This document shows positions 35,094 through 44,169 of a stretch of DNA of 64,000 nucleotides, piece after piece. The DNA comes from G965222535 sp965222535 (GTDB taxonomy: Bacteria > Pseudomonadota > Gammaproteobacteria > HK1), in NCBI GenBank assembly GCA_965222535.1, contig OZ244957.1, positions 1-64,000 on the forward strand, written 5' to 3'. Below the pieces are notes generated by a model, which was given only the letters and a program-made list of their open reading frames with translations, had not been told where the DNA came from and did no database searches. How positions within the stretch are numbered: the stretch's first letter is position 1; each line of letters opens with the position of its first letter. A program made the translations under genes and the position numbers.

Positions 35094-36243
35094 CCCACCA
35101 CCGCGGCCGGCCGCCGCCAACGCCTCTTCAACAGCACCAGCGGTACCCGCATCAGTAACTGTTGATCGTGTCAGTGTGGTCTTCGGTCGCCACCCGCAAC
35201 GCGCGCTAGCCAACATGGATGCCGGCCTCGATCGCGCCGCGGTCAAAGCCGCCAGCGGTCATATCTTCGGTGTCCACGATTGCTCGTTCACCCTAGCGAC
35301 TGGCGAAATTGTCGTCCTGATGGGGCTCTCTGGCTCGGGCAAGTCAACCTTGCTACGCACCGTCAATGGCCTAACCCCCATCACGCGCGGCGCATTGTGG
35401 GTCAACGACGGCCAGCGGATGTGCAATGTCGCTCAAAGCAGCGGTGCCGAATTGCGGCACCTGCGCACCACGCGCATCGCCATGGTTTTTCAGCAGTTTG
35501 CGCTGCTTCCGTGGCGCAGCGTAGCCGACAATGTCGGTTTCGGCCTTGAACTTGCCGGCCTGTCTGGCGACCAGCGCAATCAAAAAATTGCCAAAAGCTT
35601 AGAGCTGGTTGCATTGCAAGATTGGGCATCGTGCCGCATTGACGAATTGTCTGGCGGCATGCAGCAACGCGTCGGATTGGCGCGTGCCCTCGCCACCGAG
35701 GCACCGATCCTGCTGATGGACGAGCCGTTTTCAGCTCTCGACCCGTTGATCCGCGCTGGCTTGCAAGACGAACTGCTGCAATTGCGCAAAAAATTACGCA
35801 GGACAATCCTTTTTGTCAGTCACGACTTGCAGGAAGCGGTGAAAATCGGCGATCGCATCATCATCCTGCAAGGCGGTCGCATCGTCCAGTGCGCCGATCC
35901 CAGAACCATCATCTTGCAGCCCGCGACACGCGAAGTCGCGGACTTTGTCGCGCATATCAACCCCTTGCAAGTGTTGTGCGCACACGATGTCATGCGACCG
36001 ACAAGCGGCACTGCAGAAGACAATCCCACTATTGCCGCCGTCACCACACCCATCAGAACCTTGATCGACCTGCGCCTTGAGAGTGGAAACGACATCACCA
36101 TTGTGCGCGATGGACAGGTGGTCGGTCGCGTCGGTGATGCGGAGATCCTGCAGGCGATGACAATTACCCAATCGCGCTCTGATGCCGAACGCCCCACCCT
36201 CGGCGACCACCTCGCACGCGCTCGCAGTGAATTGGCGATCTAA
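35080..36243 (+). CDS. choV: Choline/glycine-betaine ABC transporter, ATP-binding protein
   Basis: A 387-residue ATPase of the ProV/ChoV type that powers uptake. It has Walker A (GLSGSGKST, about residues 82-90), a Q-loop (MVFQQFALLPWRS), the signature LSGGMQQRVGLARALA, Walker B (ILLMDEPFSALDPL) and the H-loop FVSHD. A C-terminal regulatory region of about 100 residues follows, with a partial CBS-like end (ITIVRDGQVVGRV). The ATG at 35080 overlaps choW by 14 bases; a TTG at 35059 is the only in-frame alternative. The N-terminal 20 residues are Ala/Pro-rich. Confidence 0.92.
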   Translation: MVHANPPPRPAAANASSTAPAVPASVTVDRVSVVFGRHPQRALANMDAGLDRAAVKAASGHIFGVHDCSFTLATGEIVVLMGLSGSGKSTLLRTVNGLTPITRGALWVNDGQRMCNVAQSSGAELRHLRTTRIAMVFQQFALLPWRSVADNVGFGLELAGLSGDQRNQKIAKSLELVALQDWASCRIDELSGGMQQRVGLARALATEAPILLMDEPFSALDPLIRAGLQDELLQLRKKLRRTILFVSHDLQEAVKIGDRIIILQGGRIVQCADPRTIILQPATREVADFVAHINPLQVLCAHDVMRPTSGTAEDNPTIAAVTTPIRTLIDLRLESGNDITIVRDGQVVGRVGDAEILQAMTITQSRSDAERPTLGDHLARARSELAI

Positions 36244-36254
36244 GGATGGTTTTA

Positions 36255-36445
36255 ATGAGAGATTTGCAGAAAAGACGTTTGTATTGGGGAAAGAGTGAAG
36301 GAACTCCAACACAATAAAAAAACGCGGTACTCCCTTCCCCCAAACCCCTAACCCCAGCATCTCCTGCGCCCTCGCCTCGACGCCGTGCAGGGCCGAGGGC
36401 GGTAGTAAGGCTCTGGAATAGTGGAGGGCAACGCTCTGGAATGGC
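36255..36445 (+). repeat. Family A repeat, copy A6 (lacks hairpin)
   Basis: Starts in the segment after the hairpin (GATTTGCAGAAAAGACGTTT), continues with the C-run block at 36332-36355 and the tail GACGCCGTGCAGGGCCGAGG. It begins 12 bases after the choV stop. Confidence 0.85.
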
Positions 36446-36459
36446 TTCGGGCAGGGACT

Positions 36460-36660
36460 CCGGAATCTTTTAATATTTTAAGCCGCAAACTGCACAAGCT
36501 ACGCTTGGCAGTTGCGGAGAGATTTGCAGAAAAGACGTTTGTATTTGGGGAAAGGGTGGGGCCCGAGGGCGGTAGTAAGGCTCTGGAATGGTGGAGGGCA
36601 ACGCTCTGGAATAGGGGCAATGAATCCTTCCAGCAGTTATTTCGTGGTGCCTTGGTCTCG
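36460..36660 (+). repeat. Family A copy A7 with variant hairpin, and partial family B copy 6
   Basis: Carries the AT lead-in and a third hairpin sequence (36483-36517, CCGCAAACTGCACAAGC against GCTTGGCAGTTGCGG), then the same GATTTGCAGAAAAGACGTTT as A6. The middle with the C-run block is deleted. A shortened B unit follows (about 36615-36660). The last part, to the autotransporter stop, holds nothing recognised. Confidence 0.8.
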
Positions 36661-36742
36661 CACCAAAGGTGCCATGAGTTACTCGTAAGCCTCGTACAAT
36701 ATGATGTTAGGTTGCTTTTTTGTTGGCTTCTTCGGGCTTCGC

Positions 36743-39700
36743 TCACCAGCGAAGCATACCGCTGACCCCAAGGTCGTGCACACGATTGCCGAATACCGAA
36801 AACTGCATCTTATCTGAATTCAGCTTCAGCCCAAGGTTCATATCCGACAGCGTACCGCGCTGCATCTCCAAGGAAGCGTACGGTCGCAGCGCGACACCGC
36901 CGTAGCCCAATCCATAGCTCAACGACAACTGTGTCTGATCCGGTAGTAGAGCACGTCCGCTTGAGGCGGGCTGAACTGCGCTGACGCCACCCGTCCACAG
37001 CTTATCAATCTCCGTCGTCGCCTGCCCCCAACGCGGAGCAAGCCTCAGCGATACACCGCGTCCCAGCATCCCAGGACGGATCTCCACAGTCGCATCCAGC
37101 CCCCACTCGCGGTAATCCTCGCTGTGCGCCACCAGCACCCGCGCCCGCGAATTCAGTGAAATCCCCAGCGCCGCATTGTTGTAGCCAACGTGCCCTCCTA
37201 GGTCGAATCCCCGGCCTTTGAGCGAGTCGCCGCCATCCCTCCGTGCGCCAAACTCGATCCCTGCACGGCTACTAGTCGTGTTACTGATCTGCCAGCGATT
37301 GTTCGCCGACAATGCCATCCGCAATCGATAAGCGTCAGGATTCGTCTTGCCCAAGTAGCCATCAATCGCATCCGACTCTATCTCTACGACAAATCCATCC
37401 GCTTTCACGCTGATCCACATATTGCCTGCTAATAACAACCGACGCTTGGCGCCAAACAGCGCGGCAGACATCTCAATATCCGTCTTCCTCAGCACTCCCT
37501 GGTCATCGATCTCGGCTGTCCCCGTCCCGCGTCCCAATGAACCCCAGAGACTCGAACCAGCACCAAAGTCCCAGTTCACATACGGCCATACCGTTGTCAT
37601 CGTCGTATCCACATCAATACGCCCCGCATCACCGGTCGTTCGCTCCGCATACCCATCGCTCTTGCTGCGCGACAGCGCCACCCCCAACAGCACCCCCTTC
37701 GCCGCCTGATAGTCAGCCCCCAGATACCCCGACAACGACCGCCCCTTCGAGCGCAATCCATCACTCACCCGCTCATACCCACTGGCGTGACCTTTGCCCC
37801 ATACCGTCCAACCCGTAAGGCCAGCGGACGTGCCCTCGCCAGAGGCTCCCAGCGGTGCCAAAAATGAACTGCCACTCACCATCCCTTTGCGGAACTTATT
37901 CCATTGCGCTCGATAATCATCAAACCGCCGCTGCCACTTTGCCTCAAGTTGATCCCAGTGCTTGCCTAAGACAACATCACCCGAAAGCGCACGCTGCTTC
38001 CCATCCCACTTCCCGCTATGCCGCCAATAATCCCAATCCACCCCACGGCTCAGCTCCGCCCACTGACGCTTCCATTGCTCGCTCAACCCATTCGCCCACG
38101 CGCCATCCGCCCAGCGCCTCGGCACCAGCGCGGCCCCCGATACAATGATATGCGGTTCAGTATCAAGCCGACCGCTGATTGCATTTAGCGCCCCAAGCGC
38201 CGTATTACGCCCAACATTGGCTATCACAGCGGCCACCAATTGGGTACGCTTGTCAATTAGCGTTGTTAATGCTGTTGCGCGCACTACCACCTCGACCATC
38301 GCCGTTGCCGCCAACGCGCCATCGCTCGCACTCACCATCAGCGTATAGCTCACCGTCGCCGCCACCGCCTCGCCGCTGTAGTAAACCGCACCGCTCGCCG
38401 CATCCACGCTGAAGCTGCCGCTACCACCACTCACTAGGCTGTAGGTCAGCGTGTCTCCATTGGCATCCGTCGCCACCACCGTCCCTGCCGTGCCAGAATC
38501 GCTCACCGTGAACGCATAACTCGCCGGCACAAACACCGGCGCTACCGCCGTCGCCGCAACCAACACCGTTACCGTCGCCGAGGCACTCAATCCACCGGCA
38601 TCTTGCACACTCACCATCAGCGTGTAGCTCACCTCATTGTCCACCGCCCCACCGTTATACAGAACCGCGCCGCTCGTCGCACCCACACTGAAGCTGCCGC
38701 TACCACCACTCACCAAGCTGTAGGTCAGCGCTCCGCCGTTCGCATCCGTCGCCTCCACCGTCCCCGCCGTGCCCGCATTACTCACCGTGAACGCATAACT
38801 CGCCGCATCAAACACCGGCGCTACCGCCGTCGCCGTAATCAACACCGTTACCGTCGCCGAGGCACTCAATCCACCGGCATCTTGCGCACTCACCACCAGC
38901 GTGTAGCTCACCTCATTGTCCACCGCCCCACCGCTGTAGCTCACCACCCCATTCGCGCCCGCAGTACTCACACTGAATACCCCGCTGCCGCCACTCACCA
39001 AGCTATAGGTCAGCGCTCCGCCGTTCGCATCCGTCGCCTCCACCGTCCCCGCCGTGCCCGCATTACTCACCGTGAACGCATAACTCGCCGCATCAAACAC
39101 CGGCGCTACCGCCGTCGCCGCAACCACCACCTCAACCGTCGCCGAGGCACTCAATCCACCGGCATCTTGCGCACTCACCATCAGCGTATAGCTCACCGCT
39201 GCTGTCTCCGTCCCACCGCTGTAGCTCACCATCCCATTCGCGCCCGCAGTACTCACACTGAATACCCCGCTGCCGCCACTCACACTCACCAAGCTGTAGC
39301 TCAGCGTGTCTCCATTGGCATCTGTCGCCACCACCGTCCCTGCCGGGCCCGCATTACTCACCGTGAACGTATAACTCGCCGGCATAAACACCGGCGCTAC
39401 CGCTGTCGCCGTAACCACCACCTCGACCGTCGCCGTTGCCGTCAACGCGCCATCGCTCGCACTCACCATCAGCGTATAGCTCACCGCTGCTGTCTCCGTC
39501 CCACCGCTGTAGCTCACCACCCCATTCGCGCCCGCAGTACTCACACTGAATACCCCGCTGCCGCCACTCACCAAGCTGTAGGTCAGCGTGTCTCCATTGG
39601 CATCCGTTGCACCCACCGTCCCCGCCGTGCCCAAATCACTCACCGTGAACGTATAACTCGCCGGCATAAACACCGGCGCTACCGCCGTCGCCGTAACCAC

Positions 39701-40048
39701 CACCTCGACCGTCGCCGAGGCTGGTGGTACACTACTAAATGGACTACTTACATTCACAGAAAAAGTGTGTGTCATTGCCGTCGCCACCGTTCCACCGTTG
39801 TACGAAATCTCACCAGTGTTAGAGATAGAGAAATCATTAGTGTCGCCGTCCCCTAGGCTATAATCGTTAGCAGAATTTGCTGCATTTACCGTCCCTACCA
39901 CGCCATTGTCCATCACGCTAAACGTATAAGAAGATTGATCAAAAATAAACGTCTCCTGTGCACTTGCCGACTGCGTGTAACTCACAGCGATACAACCAAG
40001 GACTATGCTCGGCAACAAAATGGAAAAGATGGGTTTATTCCAAGGCAT
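36743..40048 (-). CDS. Cadherin-like-repeat autotransporter
   Basis: An 1101-residue surface protein. An N-terminal signal peptide (IFSILLPSIVLGCIAVSYTQ, cleavage near SASA) is followed by six cadherin-like repeats of about 95 residues (about 30-590). Each opens near VAPVF-x-x-A-S-Y-x-F-T-V and has calcium-site-like DANGDTLTYSLV. A Trp-rich linker (about 590-740) leads to a C-terminal autotransporter beta-barrel (about 740-1101) with GWTVWGKGHASGY and alternating aromatic strands, ending in LRW rather than the common terminal Phe. The likely role is adhesion or cell contact. AAGGAAA lies 6 bases before the ATG. Repeats 3 and 4 are nearly identical in DNA. Confidence 0.88.
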   Translation of the reverse strand: MPWNKPIFSILLPSIVLGCIAVSYTQSASAQETFIFDQSSYTFSVMDNGVVGTVNAANSANDYSLGDGDTNDFSISNTGEISYNGGTVATAMTHTFSVNVSSPFSSVPPASATVEVVVTATAVAPVFMPASYTFTVSDLGTAGTVGATDANGDTLTYSLVSGGSGVFSVSTAGANGVVSYSGGTETAAVSYTLMVSASDGALTATATVEVVVTATAVAPVFMPASYTFTVSNAGPAGTVVATDANGDTLSYSLVSVSGGSGVFSVSTAGANGMVSYSGGTETAAVSYTLMVSAQDAGGLSASATVEVVVAATAVAPVFDAASYAFTVSNAGTAGTVEATDANGGALTYSLVSGGSGVFSVSTAGANGVVSYSGGAVDNEVSYTLVVSAQDAGGLSASATVTVLITATAVAPVFDAASYAFTVSNAGTAGTVEATDANGGALTYSLVSGGSGSFSVGATSGAVLYNGGAVDNEVSYTLMVSVQDAGGLSASATVTVLVAATAVAPVFVPASYAFTVSDSGTAGTVVATDANGDTLTYSLVSGGSGSFSVDAASGAVYYSGEAVAATVSYTLMVSASDGALAATAMVEVVVRATALTTLIDKRTQLVAAVIANVGRNTALGALNAISGRLDTEPHIIVSGAALVPRRWADGAWANGLSEQWKRQWAELSRGVDWDYWRHSGKWDGKQRALSGDVVLGKHWDQLEAKWQRRFDDYRAQWNKFRKGMVSGSSFLAPLGASGEGTSAGLTGWTVWGKGHASGYERVSDGLRSKGRSLSGYLGADYQAAKGVLLGVALSRSKSDGYAERTTGDAGRIDVDTTMTTVWPYVNWDFGAGSSLWGSLGRGTGTAEIDDQGVLRKTDIEMSAALFGAKRRLLLAGNMWISVKADGFVVEIESDAIDGYLGKTNPDAYRLRMALSANNRWQISNTTSSRAGIEFGARRDGGDSLKGRGFDLGGHVGYNNAALGISLNSRARVLVAHSEDYREWGLDATVEIRPGMLGRGVSLRLAPRWGQATTEIDKLWTGGVSAVQPASSGRALLPDQTQLSLSYGLGYGGVALRPYASLEMQRGTLSDMNLGLKLNSDKMQFSVFGNRVHDLGVSGMLRW

Positions 40049-40782
40049 GATGTTTCCTTCAAAGTCAACAGGGGGAACGTTACCCTGATGCTCGCGTTGC
40101 AGCGCAAGCGTACCGGGTACAGGCCGCCGACAAGGCGTTGTGTGTCACTTGAGTATTCAGGGAATTCGTACTCAGTTACTGTAACCGCCAAGAGGTGTCA
40201 GCGGCGATTTAATTACCCTGCACTGAAAAGCGCGGGAGGATGCATCTGAGCGCGTGGCGGCATCAGCAAGCGGCGTGCCAAAGAAGAAACAAGTGCGCCG
40301 TGAGAGGTCTCTGTCGGGGATGGGAGGTGTTGTTTCATGGAAAGAATCCAGAGGCGGTCAACTGCGCCATAGTATCCCAAGGGTATCCCAAGAGCGGCAG
40401 GCAAGACCGCTAACTCAGGCCACAGACAGTGTATGTTATGGATATATTTCATACAATAACGATGATGCGTTGTACGGCCCGGGAATGGAGGATGCGCTGC
40501 TTTGCTGAGATAACGCTTTAAGAAGGCACCATCCCAAGCAAGACAACGCTATTGAACTTCGATCCCCTGCTCTTTGCCTCAGGCAGCAGTTGAAGAAGCA
40601 CGAACTCACCGCTGAAAGCATGAATGTGATCGCTGGTTTTTCGAAGCGCTCATCTGGTAGTATAGCCGCTTTTCCGAAGGATGGTTTGCATCTCCTCAGC
40701 AACGACTGGGAAATTCAGCGCGCCACCCTAGCGCAAAACATCAGGTCCATTGGGTTGGGGTGGAAGCGCTACCACACTCAAT
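40049..40782. other. Long gene-free region without a recognised feature
   Basis: Between the autotransporter start and the next repeat. Open frames of 60-100 codons occur on both strands, but none resembles a known protein and none has a good ribosome site. One plus-strand frame ending at 40784 (...NIRSIGLGWKRYHTQ) has plausible composition and could be a decayed gene. The autotransporter promoter should lie within about 40060-40250. Confidence 0.5.
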
Positions 40783-40888
40783 AGGGAACTTCGAAAAATG
40801 GCAACGGGATGGGGGTTTGAGGGAAATGAACATCATCACCTGTAACGTAAGTTGTTGATAAATAATCCTTTCCACAATAGACAAGCGC
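40783..40888 (+). repeat. Family C repeat, copy C4
   Basis: A complete forward C unit: GGGAACTTCGAAAAATGGC, then CGGGATGGGGGTTTGAGGG, CACCTGTAACGTAAGTTGTT and CACAATAGACAAGC. It is followed immediately by the hairpin at 40893. Confidence 0.85.
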
Positions 40889-40892
40889 CGCA

Positions 40893-40936
40893 GGGCATCT
40901 CGAAAAGCTAGCGAAGCACAGTTTTTCGAGATGCCC
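40893..40936. repeat. Perfect 14-bp inverted repeat (C-type terminal hairpin)
   Basis: GGGCATCTCGAAAA (40893-40906) and TTTTCGAGATGCCC (40923-40936) enclose a 16-nt loop. Related hairpins with changed flanks occur at 22669, 31084, 43872 and 46685. It lies ahead of the M23 peptidase gene and could act as a terminator or a boundary element. Confidence 0.85.
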
Positions 40937-41068
40937 AATACCTTATCCTCGGTGGCTGAAACAGCTCTTTATCGCCCCCTCGATCCTGATCGCCATCAGA
41001 GGCACCCGTTAGTGCATAAACGGTTACTACATCATCGTTGGCAAAAGCTTTGCCGCGGATATTCATCG

Positions 41069-42766
41069 ATGCAGCAGGTACTGCGCTCGTATGTGGCTTC
41101 GCTGCAATCGCCGGGATTGACCCGTTCCCGTTGGCCGCTAACGCCGCGAGCGACTGTTGCTGGATTGGCAACAGCAATGGTATCGCTGGTGGTGTTGGTG
41201 AGCAGTATTGTATTGCTCCCTGACATCGAAAATAAAGCGCCTCAAGCGGTGCCAAAAGCAAGCACCGCGAAGGAAGTATCTCGCGCAAAGCTAGGTGCCC
41301 GTACTGCGCAACTTGCGCAGTGGTCAGCGCCAGTGCAAAACGCACTGCGGGTATTGATGCCCACGCCATCGACCACCACACCGCAACCGAGCGATGCAAC
41401 GTTGCCGAATGTGCCTGTGAGCGTCGCCGCTCGGCGCACCACGGTTGCAGCGAAAACACCATCAGCCAAGCGGGGGCTGCCGGTGTTATCTGTGACCGCG
41501 CCGCCAGCAACCCGCGAAACCCCAGCATCAGTTCCACAATCAATCCTTACCGCCACGCTCAAACGCTCCGAGTCAGCGCCCGTACAGCAGCGCACCCGCT
41601 CTGCCGCAGACCTTGGGGCGCAGGATCCCGCGTTGCAAGAGACTGATGCACTGGAAACGCAGACTTTAAAAGCTGTCGTCGCTGCAGGTGATTCTTTGTC
41701 GTCGCTGTTCAGTAAATTCGATCTTTCCCAGACAGATCTGGCGCTGATGCTGCAAACGAGTACGCAAAACAAGCGCCGGTTATCTAGGCTGTCTCCAGGA
41801 CAGCAGCTTGAAATGCAGATCAATAACGCGAATCGGTTAGAAAAATTTGTGCTGCACTTGGATCCGCTGGAAGCATTGCATCTGACGCGCCGCGGTGACC
41901 GTTTCACTGCCGAGATTGTCAGACAACCGATTGAATGGCGCGAAGCGACTGCCAAGGGGGTTATCACCAGTTCTTTGTACGATACCGCGCAGCAAGCCAA
42001 AGTGTCCCCAGCGATCATCGATCAACTCACCGATATCCTCGGTTGGGACATTGATTTTGCACGCGACGTAAGAAGTGGCGATCAGTTTAAGTTGATCTAC
42101 CTCGAGCCCTATGTGAAACAGCGGCGCGTTGGCGGCGGGCGTATTCTGGCGCTCGAATTTATTAACCGAGGGAAGATCATACGCGCCGTGAGCTACACCT
42201 TCGCGGATGGTCGCATCCAATACTTCACCCCCGATGGGCTTAGCATGCGCAAGACGTTTCTGCGCTCTCCAGTGCACTTCTCGCGCATCAGCTCACGCTT
42301 CAACCTCAAGCGATTCCACCCGGTGCTACACAAAGTGCGCGCCCATCGCGGCGTCGATTACGCCGCGGCGCGAGGAACGCCGGTGAAAGCCACCGCTGAT
42401 GGTCGGATCACCTATATCGGCTGGAATGGCGGCTATGGGCGCACGCTGAAAATTCAACACGGTGCCAACTACACCACCTTATATGCGCATTTGTTACGTT
42501 ATAAAAAGAGGATGGCAAACGGCAAGCGCGTCCGCCAAGGGAATATCATCGGCTATGTTGGTAAATCCGGCTTAGCGACCGGGCACCATCTGCATTATGA
42601 GTTTCGCGTCAAGGGAGTACACAAGGACCCGTTGCGCTTTGATTTCCCTGCAGGCGAGCCAATTAGCGATACCCTCAAGGCGCGTTTTCTGGCCGAGGCG
42701 CGCGGCTTGATCGAACAATTGGACGCCGTGTCAAGTGATGCCCGGTTTGCTGCTTTGAGCCAGTGA
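41069..42766 (+). CDS. M23-family peptidoglycan endopeptidase (MepM-like)
   Basis: A periplasmic zinc metallopeptidase that cuts peptide cross-links of peptidoglycan. From the ATG at 41069 it has 565 residues. The frame is open further upstream to an ATG in the repeat hairpin, but those codons look non-coding. An N-terminal membrane anchor (VAGLATAMVSLVVLVSSIVL), a variable Pro/Thr/Ala-rich stretch, an OapA/LysM-like domain (DSLSSLFSKFDLSQTDLALM) and a second globular domain (DILGWDIDFARDVRSGDQF) precede the peptidase. Zinc ligands lie in HRGVDY (His about 426, Asp about 430) and HHLHYEF (about 506-512). The stop overlaps the anmK start. Confidence 0.92.
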   Translation: MQQVLRSYVASLQSPGLTRSRWPLTPRATVAGLATAMVSLVVLVSSIVLLPDIENKAPQAVPKASTAKEVSRAKLGARTAQLAQWSAPVQNALRVLMPTPSTTTPQPSDATLPNVPVSVAARRTTVAAKTPSAKRGLPVLSVTAPPATRETPASVPQSILTATLKRSESAPVQQRTRSAADLGAQDPALQETDALETQTLKAVVAAGDSLSSLFSKFDLSQTDLALMLQTSTQNKRRLSRLSPGQQLEMQINNANRLEKFVLHLDPLEALHLTRRGDRFTAEIVRQPIEWREATAKGVITSSLYDTAQQAKVSPAIIDQLTDILGWDIDFARDVRSGDQFKLIYLEPYVKQRRVGGGRILALEFINRGKIIRAVSYTFADGRIQYFTPDGLSMRKTFLRSPVHFSRISSRFNLKRFHPVLHKVRAHRGVDYAAARGTPVKATADGRITYIGWNGGYGRTLKIQHGANYTTLYAHLLRYKKRMANGKRVRQGNIIGYVGKSGLATGHHLHYEFRVKGVHKDPLRFDFPAGEPISDTLKARFLAEARGLIEQLDAVSSDARFAALSQ

Positions 42767-43872
42767 CCTTTTATATTGGTCTGATGTCCGGCACCAGCGC
42801 CGATGCGGCGGATGCGGTACTGGTCGATATCAGCGATAGGGGCGGCATTGAGCTTATCGCAGTGCATTCCGAACCGTTTGCGGCACCTGTGCAGCAGCAA
42901 GTTCGCCAAGTCGCCGCGGCGCAGGAAGCCGATCTGCTTCATTCTGGGTTTCACCTTGATACATGCCTAGGTGAGTTTTTCGCCAACGCCGCGCTGGCCC
43001 TGCTTGCCGCCAGCGGGCATGCTGCGACACAGGTCCGCGCCATCGGCAGCCACGGTCAAACCGTCTATCACGCGCCCAGCGCCCGCTGCACCGTGCAACT
43101 GGGTGATGGGAACGTCATCGCTGAACGCACGGGGATCACAGCGGTTGCTGATTTCCGGCGGCGCGATGTGGCGGCAGGCGGTCAGGGAGCGCCGCTGACG
43201 CCCGCTTTTCATCATTTTGCATTTTGTCATCCGAGTCAGCACCGGGTTATCGTCAACATCGGCGGCATCGCCAATATCACGATCCTACCGGCGGCAGCCA
43301 GTGCAGCCGAAGTAACCGGGTTTGATACGGGGCCTGGGAACGTTTTACTGGATGCCTGGATCGCACGTCACCGTCATTGCGCTTACGACGATAACGGTCG
43401 CTGGGCCGCGAGTGGGGTAGTGATTCCGCGATTGTTAGCGCAGTGGATGCGTGATCCATACTTCACGCAACGACCACCGAAAAGTACTGGCTTTGAATAC
43501 TTTAACCTTGATTGGCTGGATACTGATCCGCAGCCGGCGCTGGGGTATTCCGCCGCCGATGTGGAGCACACCTTGTGCGCGTTGACGGCACACACGATCG
43601 CGCAGTCGATCGGCGACTATGCCACTGCTGCAACCCACGTCTTCGTATGTGGCGGCGGGGCGCATAACCAAACGCTGATGAACACCTTGCGCAATACCTT
43701 AGCGCCGCTCCCAGTGGTGACCACTTTGGCCCTTGGCATCGCGCCCGACTGGGTCGAGGCGGCGGCGTTCGCTTGGCTCGCCCACTGTGCTCTGGAGGGG
43801 CTGCCGGCTAACCTGCCGCGTGTTACAGGCGCACGCTCTGCGGTAATTCTCGGCGCTATCTATCAGCGCTAG
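42763..43872 (+). CDS. anmK: Anhydro-N-acetylmuramic acid kinase
   Basis: A 369-residue sugar kinase of the ASKHA fold that opens and phosphorylates 1,6-anhydro-MurNAc during cell-wall recycling. Motifs: GLMSGTSADAADAVL at the start, IGSHGQTVYH, ADFRRRDVAAGGQGAPL, the NIGGIANIT phosphate loop, GFDTGPGN and CGGGAHN near the end. It starts with GTG overlapping the M23 stop. Pairing of an M23 endopeptidase with anmK is also found in Pseudomonas and makes functional sense: release and recycling of wall fragments. Confidence 0.95.
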   Translation: MTFYIGLMSGTSADAADAVLVDISDRGGIELIAVHSEPFAAPVQQQVRQVAAAQEADLLHSGFHLDTCLGEFFANAALALLAASGHAATQVRAIGSHGQTVYHAPSARCTVQLGDGNVIAERTGITAVADFRRRDVAAGGQGAPLTPAFHHFAFCHPSQHRVIVNIGGIANITILPAAASAAEVTGFDTGPGNVLLDAWIARHRHCAYDDNGRWAASGVVIPRLLAQWMRDPYFTQRPPKSTGFEYFNLDWLDTDPQPALGYSAADVEHTLCALTAHTIAQSIGDYATAATHVFVCGGGAHNQTLMNTLRNTLAPLPVVTTLALGIAPDWVEAAAFAWLAHCALEGLPANLPRVTGARSAVILGAIYQR

Positions 43873-44075
43873 GGTACCTCGAAAACTGCGCAAAACTAGC
43901 TTTTCGAGGTACCGTCTATTGGAGGTAATGCCCCTTCCAGCAATCATTTCATGGTGCCGTTGAGCGGATCGAGAGGTCAGCAAACGGCGCGCCGCAGGCG
44001 CGTCTAATTAAAAAATTAAAACGATCCTCCCTTTCCCCAACCCCTCATCCCATTCAAGGTTTTTCGAAGTTTCCG
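43872..44075 (+). repeat. C-type hairpin, family B copy 7 and C fragment
   Basis: The hairpin GGTACCTCGAAAA...TTTTCGAGGTACC (43874-43914) starts at the anmK stop and may serve as its terminator. A near-consensus B copy follows (43920-44022), then a reverse C end (CCCCTCATCCCATT and GGTTTTTCGAAG). To 44169 nothing further is recognised. Confidence 0.8.
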
Positions 44076-44169
44076 CTAAGTAAACCGCGTTTGTGTTTGA
44101 AGGGGTGTATTTCAGTTGCTGCCGCGATGGTGCCGATCCATCCAGAATCCTCTGCCTAGCGCGGCCTGC

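Noticed and set aside
38603..39856. 417-codon plus-strand frame rich in His and Arg (HRPRRARITHRERITRR repeats)
   Set aside because: It is the complement of the repetitive, GC-biased cadherin repeats of the autotransporter. The real gene on the minus strand has a signal peptide, domains and a barrel; the plus frame has no ribosome site and only mirrors the repeats.
40590..40784. 64-codon plus-strand frame (MKKHELTAESMNVIAG...)
   Set aside because: No good ribosome site and no recognised relatives; treated as a possible remnant only.
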